Shown: piece by piece, positions 9,701-17,669 of the stretch
Numbering within the stretch: position 1 is the stretch's first letter
How the letters are laid out: each line of letters starts with the position of its first letter
Assembly (NCBI GenBank): GCA_036571765.1
Contig: BROE01000007.1
Coordinates: 10,965,264-11,029,263, forward strand
Length of the DNA: 64,000 nt
Origin: Plecoglossus altivelis
Taxonomy: Eukaryota > Chordata > Actinopteri > Osmeriformes > Plecoglossidae
Direction: 5' to 3'
Notes under the pieces: model-generated
Told to the model about the DNA's origin: nothing
The model's input: only the letters and a program-made list of their open reading frames with translations
Databases searched by the model: none
Program-made: the position numbers and the translations under genes

Positions 9701-12700
9701 ATGGACGAGGATTTGACTGGTACTATCCCATAAAACAGCATTTTTATTATTGTTAATTCTAAGTTTTATTTTATCACACTATTGAATATGGATCTGAAGG
9801 GCGTGTCTGTGGTTTTAGGAGTTGCGGAAATATTCCGCACCCCAGCGTGTTCAAAGCAGTGGAAGTCAGTTTCCAACGTCCAGAGTGACATGAAGACTCC
9901 CCTGCAGATTCAGTCAATGTCGCAGATGGAAACATCAGTGATTAACACCCCAGAGGAAACTGGTAAGCAACACTGACAATGGAAAGAATACTATAACTTT
10001 TTACATGACATATTTGAACGGCCATTATTTGTTCCGTGACAGGTGAGATGGTTGTGTCTCCAATGAGTGTCCTTTCAACTGCAAAGCAAGGAAAATACAC
10101 CAGGGATGCAGTCAGTCGGCTCCTCCAGGATAATGAATCTAGTTTCATCACCGAGGTTGCTGCACAGGACCTCGACGAAGATGTTTCACATTCTGTTGAT
10201 GCCTCAGCCATATCCTCTGAAGAGCAACTGCAGGAGGTCAAGATCGAGATGTCGACTCCCAAGCAGAAACCGGAACAACCCGACTGTTTTACCGGAGTGA
10301 AGAGAATGATGAAGACACCCAAACAGAAGATTGAACCAGTGGAAGATCTCCGAGGCAGGCTGCTGAAGACTCCCCGAGCAGCCAAGGTTTCTGAAGTTGA
10401 GTTTGATGGTGTCAAAGAGCTCCTGGAGACTCCTAAACCTGCCCCAGTCCTGGATGAAGCGACAGGAACCCAGGATGGGAAAACCTCCCTGCCGGTTAGC
10501 GCAACAGGTATCAAGATGATAAGGAAGACTCCAAAGGAGAAGAGCGTTCCTGTAGAAGACATGGTCGGCGTTAAGAGGATAATGAAAACTCCCAAAGTCA
10601 AGGGCGAGATGGTTGAGAAGAACTTTGGCATCAGACGACTGGTCAAGACTCCCAGGCAGAAGGAACGTGGGACTGTGGAAGACTTTGAAGGGCTGCAGGA
10701 ACTCATGCAGGAGCCTGTGAGTGGATAATAAACACTACCATGATTACATGATGTTGTGTTGTTGTTTTCTGCACAACTTAAACATTTTAATGGTTGTGTT
10801 TAGGCTCAAGATGAAACCATCTCTCCAGATTTGGCCACAGAGGGTAAGTTAATGATTTGCATCTGAAATGGAAATTACTGTTAAACATGGCATGATTTAA
10901 ATGTTAAATGGTCAATTCTATTTCTGTCAGAAGCACAAGAGGTTTGTCAGGACTCCACAGAAGATGCCTCTGTATCATCAGGTGACATGCAAACTGTCTC
11001 TCAAACTGATGGAGTAGAGATGGAGGAGAAAGATTTGGCAACTCAGGGTACGAGTTATTTTCTTGTCTTGTCAAGTAGCTATTTTATTTTGTGACCTAAC
11101 TATTTAAATTGTTGACTAAACGTTGAAATGTCTTTTGTATATTTCAGCACCAGTGGCTTGTGAAGAGCACACAGAGGGTGCATCTGCTTTATCAGATGAA
11201 GTGCATGTTGTTTCATCAGCTGCGTCTGTAGAGCTTCCTCAACTAGAAGTCACAAAAGGAACAGACTTGACAACAGAACGTAAGTTTAATCGTGTGTATG
11301 TTCATACGTATGATCGAGTAGCTAAAAGTTATATACTTGATTGACTGCCGTGTGACAATTGAAATGAATCCTTCTCACCCTTGTGATTTCTAGAACCACA
11401 TGTGGTTTGTGAAGAGAACACAGAGGTATCTGCACCATTAGACCACGTGCAGGTTGTGTCCCAGAGAGACGATGTGGAGACGCCTCAACCAGAAGTCACA
11501 AGCGAGCCAACCAACACCTCTGCACCACTGAAGAAAACTCAGGACCCAGAACCAGCAGGCAAAGACGAACATGAGATGACGTTAATAAGCAGCAGCTCCA
11601 AGACCACAGCTCTCTGTGTTCCTGTGAGAGGTAGAGGGAGAAAGAAAACAGAGGAGATTGCGCAGACATCTGTCCGACAATCTGGAAGAAGCCGAGTGGC
11701 TCAAACTGATCTGGCACATCCCACAGAAGCCCCAGTGGAAGACTTGGCAGTAGTGGAGAAACCTATCCCAGATCTGGCTCCTGCATCAAAGCCCAAGAGA
11801 GGAAGAAAAGCCCAACAGGATGTTGTGGAGCAAGCAGAAGCTACTCAAAACACTGATGCTGTCAGCAGTCTAATCACTGAAACAGAAATGGCCATGAGCC
11901 AGGATCCAATCTATGTCGCTTTGGAGAAACCAAGAAGAGGGAAGAAGTCAATGCAAAGTTCTGATGAACCACATGTAGCAGCCGTGGTCCCAAGAGCTAG
12001 AAGGGGGAGGATGACTAAGCAGGAGTCTGCTGGTAAAGAAGCTGAAAGTGTTGAAGTTGTACAGCATGAAAGCTTGGAGACCATAGAGACGTCTGTTCCT
12101 GTTGAAAAGCCAAGGAGAGGAAGAAAGGTTAAACAAGAATCTGTTGAACAAGCTGAAAGCGTTGAAGTTCTGCAGCAGGAAAGCTTGGAGACCATAGAAA
12201 CATCTGTTCCTGTTGAAAAGCCAAGGAGAGGAAGAAAGGTTAAACAAGAGTCTGTTGAACAAGCTGCGACTGTAGAAGAACGTGTAGTAGATGTGCCCGT
12301 CACTGAGAAGGAGGAAGTCCAAGCTCCTGCGTCAAAACCCAAGAGAGGAAGGAAGACCAAGCAGGATTCAATGGAACAAGTGAAGGAGTCCTGCTCTGTG
12401 GCTGCCAGTGCTGAAGCCCCGGTCTGTCAGGAGCAAACCACCATGGCTGCTGACAAACCCAAAAGAGGAGGAAGAAGGCTCAAACAGGATGCAGTGGAAC
12501 AGGTGAAGGAGCTTACAGTTGAGATGGCCAGTGTGGAACCGGTTGAAAATGAGGTCCAGGAGCAGGCGTCTGTGATTCTGGCGAAACCTAAACGAGGAGG
12601 ACGCAAGACCAAGCAGGATACGGATGCTGAGGTTGTTCCAGCGCCTACAGACAAACTGGACAAAGCACCCGTCACCCCTGCGGAGAAACCGAAAAGAGGA

Positions 12701-13681
12701 CGCAGAACTAAGCAGGATATCCTAACTCAAGAAGAGCCGGTTGTTGCTGAACCTGTTCTTAGTGTTGAGACTGAGGCATCTGAGGAGGTGGACATCCCTG
12801 TGGCTAAACCAGGTCGTGGAAGAAAAGTAACTGCTCTCGTTAAAGAGGAGATCGCCCCTCCATCTTCTGCCAAGAAAGCACGCAGAGGAGCTTCTCTCAG
12901 TGTGGAAGCTGCTTCAGAAGCAGTTGTGCCCGTCACCAAGTCAACCACAAGAGGGAGAGGCATTAAAGTGAGTAAAGATATGCCCGTTATCACAGAGATC
13001 CAACCAGAGCCGGTCAAGAGAGGCAGGCGAGGTGCTAAATCTGCTGATGCTGTCCCTGATAAAGCCACCATAGCGCCCAGTACTGAGGAGATTCCTGTAG
13101 CTGAGGAAATGGTGGTCGCTGAGGTTGAAGTCAAAAAAGGGAAAGGGAGACCCCCTAAGAGGGTAAAGGCTGCTGACACCGTCCCAGCAAGGCAAACAAA
13201 GGTTACTCAGGAATCTGCTGTGGAGAACACAAGAAAACTTTCAAAGTCAGTCAACTGGAAAGCACAACTGGAAATGACACATGAATTCCAGAATGTAACA
13301 CCTGTTCCTGCAAGGGCATCACGGGGAAGAAAGGCAAAAGTCGACACAGAGGAGCCCTCTGCTGTGGAGCCCGCTGGCGTTAAGGTTGGCGTGAAAAGGA
13401 AATCGCAGAAGAGTTTGGAGAAAGTTGAAGAGTCAAGTCTCTCAGATACTGTTCCAGCAGGGCCTGTCAAGAGAGCCAGGAGAGGAGCCAAGTCTACTGA
13501 TGCCACGCCCCTGACTGACATCACTGAAGCCACTGTGGAAGATGCACATGCGAGCGCTTCAGAAGCCCCAGAGTGCCTACCTGCTAAAGGAAAGGGCAGG
13601 GTGTCTAAAAAAGGAAAGGCCCTATCAGTTAACACTGAGCAGAAACCCAAACCTCGGAGAGGAAGAGCAGCAAAACTGTAG
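5648..13681 (+). CDS. mki67: Proliferation marker Ki-67
   Basis: Ki-67 coats mitotic chromosomes as a surfactant, builds the perichromosomal layer and recruits protein phosphatase 1. Coding exons are 5648-5736, 6251-6332, 6411-6526, 6653-6725, 6825-6867, 7020-7826, 8076-8311, 8428-9094, 9190-9311, 9542-9719, 9819-9962, 10043-10716, 10804-10843, 10931-11047, 11148-11279 and 11394-13681. They sum to 5808 nt, exactly 1936 codons, with GT-AG borders and matching phases. In order the protein has an FHA domain (residues about 1-100), an S/T-P-rich linker, the PP1-docking motif RVSF (about 429-432) with the adjoining FDKRLPPDSPLRKG block, the conserved VVNSWADIV and TGHADSP blocks, short Ki-67 repeats (about 853-1077) and a basic repeat array to the C terminus. 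The start is the only ATG before the FHA fold (ACCACCATGC). The human protein is about 3250 residues. This one is shorter because the 16 long repeats are absent. Confidence 0.95.
8076..8311 (+). other. mki67: PP1-docking exon of mki67
   Basis: The 79-codon exon encodes KRKRVSFGTQLRPELFD followed by LPPDSPLRKG. RVSF is the RVxF motif that docks PP1. The downstream block matches the extra PP1-gamma contact region shared by Ki-67 and Repo-Man. The serine within RVSF is the known kind of Aurora B site that controls PP1 release in mitosis. Absence of the motif would have argued against Ki-67; it is intact. Confidence 0.9.
8654..8790 (+). repeat. mki67: 33-bp coding tandem repeat in mki67
   Basis: CAAATCTTCA begins at 8658, 8691, 8724 and 8757, exactly 33 bases apart. 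Each unit encodes 11 residues of the type KSSSPAQIKTP. Each unit carries S-P and T-P dipeptides, which are minimal CDK sites. The frame is kept because 33 is a multiple of three. Confidence 0.92.
10043..10716 (+). other. mki67: Short Ki-67-type repeats
   Basis: This exon encodes several degenerate units with the pattern G(V/I)K-x-(M/L)-x-KTP-(K/R)-x-K-x3-VEDL. Examples are GVKRMMKTPKQK, GIKMIRKTPKEK, GVKRIMKTPKVK and GIRRLVKTPRQK. These recall the motif at the heart of the mammalian 122-residue Ki-67 repeat (KTPKEKAQxLEDLAGFKELFQTP), but units are only about 35-45 residues long and there are five to six. T-P sites remain in each. Confidence 0.8.
11394..13681 (+). other. mki67: Terminal mki67 exon with AT-hook-like array
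   Basis: The 2.3-kb last exon encodes about 760 residues with roughly 17 copies of a basic motif. The consensus is KP(K/R)RGRK-x-KQ(D/E)S, separated by acidic, valine-rich spacers of 20-45 residues. The R-G-R core flanked by Pro and Lys resembles AT-hook minor-groove binders. The protein ends in KPRRGRAAKL. In mammals this end is the LR domain that binds chromatin. The sequence here is different but occupies the same position. Confidence 0.8.
12044..12265 (+). repeat. mki67: 111-bp tandem duplication in mki67
   Basis: Two adjacent 111-bp copies (12044-12154 and 12155-12265) are nearly identical. Each encodes 37 residues: ESVEVxQxESLETIETSV, then PVEKPRRGRKVKQES, then VEQA. The near identity indicates a recent duplication of one AT-hook-like module. 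Confidence 0.92.
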
Positions 13682-13915
13682 AAACTAGAATGGGGGTTTT
13701 TTATTTTCCTTTTGCGCAGCTTAAAATAGCTTATTCTAACTTTGTTTTTAGAGGGTGTGCAGGTATTTTAGTGAGTAGATGCCAATAGCTTTTAGATTAT
13801 GACTGAAAGTCTTACTTTTTGGTACATTTAGTGATAAGCCTTGTATTTTAATAGTTCTATACTTTACAGTGATGGGGGAAAAAAATCATATTAAAGATTT
13901 TATAATGAAGTTGGA
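13682..13915 (+). other. mki67: mki67 3' untranslated region
   Basis: Short AT-rich tail after the stop. ATTAAA at 13890-13895 is the best polyadenylation signal, followed by a GT-rich stretch (TTGTTTTTGTGAGTGG near 13922). The 3'UTR would be only about 230 bases. Confidence 0.6.
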
Positions 13916-14418
13916 GTCCTGGTTGTTTTTGTGAGTGGCTTTTAAAGTTACATGATCATATGGGCTTTAGATCTAAGTAAACAGAAGTAGTGCATACATA
14001 TAATCTAAAGGTTGACTAGCAGCCTGACAAATCGTTTAGTTTTAGCTTCTTTTGATAACGTGAAGGCGTCAACATTGGAGTTACAAAAACCGCCTTCCAG
14101 GAGCCTGTTTTCAGTTGAAGTTAGGAAACAGTTTGAAGCATTTAGCTGTATAAATAGTGCATGCGCGTGTAACAGTAAAAGAAGTCCCCCCCGGTGATTT
14201 TTACCTGCCGTTTTTGCGCCCACTGCCGGACACTACTGTAATTTCATTTTGCTTTTGTGGTACAGATTTACTTAACTAAAATACGTTAAATGTTCGTTTT
14301 TGTGTGTGTTGTGTGCTAGATAATATCCAACATTCGTTGATTCGTTTTATCTTGTACTATTTGGCTACCTTGATGCTGGTGGCCTAGCCAAGCGAACGTC
14401 GTCAGCAAGTCAACAGAC
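13916..14418 (+). promoter_or_regulatory. cntd1: Spacer and probable cntd1 promoter region
   Basis: About 500 bases separate the mki67 polyadenylation site from the cntd1 start codon, so the cntd1 promoter should lie here. A TGCGCGTG element (14161-14168) and CCTGCCGTTTT (near 14204-14214, containing a MYB-like CCGTT core) are visible. No TATA box is obvious. Assignment is by position. Confidence 0.35.
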
Positions 14419-16316
14419 ATGGCCAAGAGATTTTCTCGCTGGAGTCGCGACAAAATGCTGAAATTTGGTGAAGCTTTTGAGATTTTACCAGACTTTCTCA
14501 TAAATCTCAACAACAGAAATATAGAGAAACTCAACAATTTATCGAAATACAGCGGTAACTTTAAAGACAAGAGGTTGATAGGTGAGTTCGTCATTATAGT
14601 ACTCCTTGCCTAATGATGCTCCCGGAACACAAGCTTTCCAACTGTCAAACTGTTTTGACTCAGCAACAAGTCATCCCATATGCAGTATAAGGTCGGATTG
14701 ATAGGGGGGGAAGACCTGACCCATGTTAGGTGATAAAGGAGGCTATGGTCCAGAACGACATTCGCTAGCTGGTAAAGAACTGTTTTTCTTAATGCTTTCA
14801 GAATGTGTGTTTCTTATTACTGAAGAGTTGAAACTAGATCCTCTGGTTGGATATCATGCTGTAGAATTACTTGAGAGGTAGGATTCAATTGCTATGACCC
14901 ATTATGTGTAAAATGTGACTATTGGGAAACAAAATCCATGTCCTTTTACAAGCAATTCATCTTTTGCAGGTTCATGATCAAACATCTTGAAGATCTGTTC
15001 ACATCACCCACACCTCAAGGTGCGGCATTATGTGATCATGGAAACTATGAGGATCTTGTCTACGAAAAACTCAATGAGAAATTCAATCTCATTGTCCTCT
15101 CATGTGTTCAGCTAGCGAGCAAACTGTCCTTGCACCGTGATGTAAGTCTTCAATCTCTCGTCTACATTCATTTCCAAGTTGAATGGCATAATTAATATTA
15201 TGTATGTGTTGTTTTAAATAAGATTGTGGACAACAGTGCAGCAGTGCAGTTTATGCACGCAATGGGTCATAGCATTTCCAAACAGACCGTCTTGGAATCA
15301 GAGTTGATGATCTTAAAAGTCCTTGACTATAGGCTGAATGTCCCAAACCCGCTTACATATGTGGAGATCCTTCTGGAGGTTCTTGGTGAGTCTCTCCTCA
15401 GCCTACAATCAAGGGATAAGATATGATTCATGCTCAGAGTTCATAATGCCCCAAAAACAAACACATGCTTTCCCGCTTGGTGACAGTGCACAATGAGTCT
15501 TCCGTTCCTGTGGAACCTTTGCATCACCTCTGTTGCCACATCCTGCAGTTCACCTACTTGCAGAGGAGGGCCGTCTACGATTCCTTGCTTGTGGCCACCA
15601 CGCAATGCCCGAGTCCCTCAAATGAACAAAGGTGATCTTTACCTTTCGATTGTCATTATTTCACCTTCCTGTTCTCTTCGGGTGTCAAAATGACCCAGAA
15701 CTATGCTAACTGCACACACACAATGAGACATACATTGTATGTGCTTGATTGAGCTCAAACTAAATCTTTCTGATTCGTGTGCAGCATTCCATGTGCACAT
15801 TTCAGCGCCCAAGAGGCTACAGGGTAAACATGTTTATAACCTGATTTATTTCAGGGTTGAAGGTGGGGCCTTTTTGACCCGTAGGACAGACTGAGTTGCA
15901 GAACACAGAGAGCACGAGGGTTAAGCAATTGTTGGGTGATTGTTCCAATGCTAATCATGTCCTACACGCAGAGAGGTGTTTGTGCCAGTGACAGAAGATT
16001 GCATGCTGCTTGGGGTTAGTGTCATCAGTGTTGCTGCATACATCCACAATGTGACCATGTGGAAACAGGTAAATGTGGCATCCAACTAAGCCATTTCACA
16101 GTGCTTTAACATCTGAGGGTTAGGCTGAACATCTATTTTGATATGGTTCTGTGATTTCTCCCCGAAGATTTCTCTCTCTTATGTAATGATTCAGCTGTGT
16201 TGTTTCAGGTGGTGGAGGAGCTGAGTCAGATCACAGGGATCTCTGTGAAGAGCATCCAAGATTTCACTCATGTGACACTGATGCACATTACGACAACCAA
16301 TTGTACCATAGAATGA
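14419..16316 (+). CDS. cntd1: Cyclin N-terminal domain-containing protein 1
   Basis: Cyclin-like meiotic protein. The mouse orthologue is needed to mature designated crossovers and is related to nematode COSA-1. Exons are 14419-14581, 14802-14877, 14970-15141, 15223-15385, 15487-15631, 15972-16068 and 16209-16316. They total 924 nt and give 307 residues ending TTNCTIE. All borders are GT-AG and phases agree. The protein has a short basic N terminus (MAKRFSRWSRDK) and then a cyclin-box region with LLERFMIKHLEDLF, LSCVQLASKLSLH, and ELMILKVLDYRLNVPNPLTYVEILL, typical of helices 1-5. A C-terminal helical part follows (VISVAAYIHNVTMWKQVVEEL). The length is near the roughly 330 residues of mammalian CNTD1. 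Its 17q-type neighbours support the call. Other atypical cyclins are less likely but not excluded without a search. Confidence 0.85.
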
Positions 16317-16710
16317 ACTTGAACTGTGGAAAAATCGATTTCAAATATTTGTTTTATTCGTCGTTCGCAAATCAGTATTTTTTTATTCAACATAGGCTTT
16401 CAGCAACATTTGAAATATCAAGTGTAGAATAATTATTGCTTGAAGTTATTTTGGTAATAAGTCCTCATTAAATAGCTGATGGAGCAGCACCCTAAGTTGA
16501 GACTAAGCTACCTTAAAATCATCTAATTTCATAAAATGTATGGATAAATATTGAAGACCACTGTTACCACGCAATTAGTCTTCAACTCATCATTTAAACA
16601 AATGGTGTTTATGTTGTCATAGTTACATATGCAAACAACCTTTTGAAAATGCATTCAAATATAATAAATCGCATACAGAATAATAAAGTAAAGTAACCTA
16701 CATTAATCGT
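16317..16710 (+). other. cntd1: cntd1 3' untranslated region with two AATAAA signals
   Basis: AT-rich sequence after the stop. AATAAA occurs at 16663-16668 and 16682-16687, placing cleavage near 16.70 kb. This is close to the predicted 3' end of the opposing marchf10 transcript. Confidence 0.6.
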
Positions 16711-16733
16711 CTTGACTGTACCAATCCCTGCCG

Positions 16734-16739
16734 TTTATT
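16734..16739 (-). terminator. Candidate polyadenylation signal of marchf10
   Basis: TTTATT on the plus strand reads AATAAA on the minus strand. It is the first canonical hexamer I find downstream of the marchf10 stop at 17670. If used, the 3'UTR would be about 0.95 kb and contain the MITE at 17119-17330. Confidence 0.4.
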
Positions 16740-16904
16740 AGTCATTTCTTCAAGCGTTGCTTCCAGATTGCCTGCACTGTGCGTTTCAATTCATTCAATG
16801 AGGATAAGTGATTTATAAAGTTCCTGTATTACACAGAACTGCTGGAGTTCCAGGGACTAGGTGTCAGCCTCAGGTGTGGTGCTGTGACTGCTCAGGGACC
16901 TCGG

Positions 16905-16921
16905 GCCCCCTCTGGTGGCCC
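16905..16921 (-). promoter_or_regulatory. CTCF-like motif
   Basis: The minus strand reads GGCCACCAGAGGGGGCCC. This matches the CTCF core CCACCAGAGGGC except at one position. It lies between the convergent cntd1 and marchf10 genes. Occupancy cannot be judged from sequence. Confidence 0.3.
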
Positions 16922-17118
16922 GTGGTCTCATCATACGATGTATGAGTGGAGGCCTCCAAGCCTGGAGGAGAAGAGAACACTACTGTCAGATATATTCTGC
17001 ATTCGATTTTCTGATGATTATAGAATGAAATGGCATAGGAATACTGGTCTCATTCTACCACATCTCCTGAGACTGGGCATTTACATCTGTATGTTTGTGA
17101 CACGCACATACTGTAGAT

Positions 17119-17330
17119 CATAGGTGTCGAACTCCAGTCCTCGAGGGCCGCTGTCCTGAAGGTTTTCGATGTTTCCCTGCTCCAGCACACCTGATTCTAA
17201 TGATGGGTCGTTATCAGGCTTCCACAGAGCTTGATAACGACTCATTCATTAGAATCAGGTGTGCTGGAGCAGGGAAACACAGAAAACCTTTAGGACGGCG
17301 GCCCTCGAGGACCGGAGTTTGACACCCCTG
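17119..17330. mobile_element. Palindromic hAT-like MITE
   Basis: About 212 bp made of two inverted arms of roughly 90-95 bp around a short loop (GGCTTCCACAGAGCTT region, 17218-17233). The right end, read inward, is CAGGGGTGTCAAACTCCGG. The left end carries the same start with substitutions. CAGGGGTG termini are typical of hAT-family non-autonomous elements in fish. There is no coding capacity. A clean 8-bp target duplication is not seen: only TGTAGA is shared by the flanks and it is offset. Confidence 0.8.
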
Positions 17331-17669
17331 CGTGTAGACACACACTCTAAACAGACGGCAGTCAAATGTTCGTCCACTTTGAGTATTACTATGAGAAACC
17401 TACTGCTTGTCCCTGTGGCTCTCTGAAGCAGGTATATCCTGGTGGCCATCTGAGATGAAAAAACAATCCTGTCCTTTAAGCTAGCTCACAGTAATCCATA
17501 TTGTATCTCATGGAACATATTTTATAACCTTTACAATTGATCTACATCGGGATACCCATCGATGAATGTCACTCTTAATTGCCATTTCCTATTCAAACAA
17601 CTAAGATGGGTTTGTGGTCTGATGTAGTGGGGTCAACAACACCAAGCTGAATAACACCAATAGTCTGCA

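Noticed and set aside
5648..13681. Repo-Man (cdca2) instead of Ki-67
   Set aside because: Repo-Man shares the PP1-docking block but has no FHA domain. The FHA fold and the TGHADSP block identify Ki-67.
16884..17123. 79-codon open frame between cntd1 and marchf10
   Set aside because: No similarity recognised, no splice logic, and it lies in the predicted 3'UTR zone.
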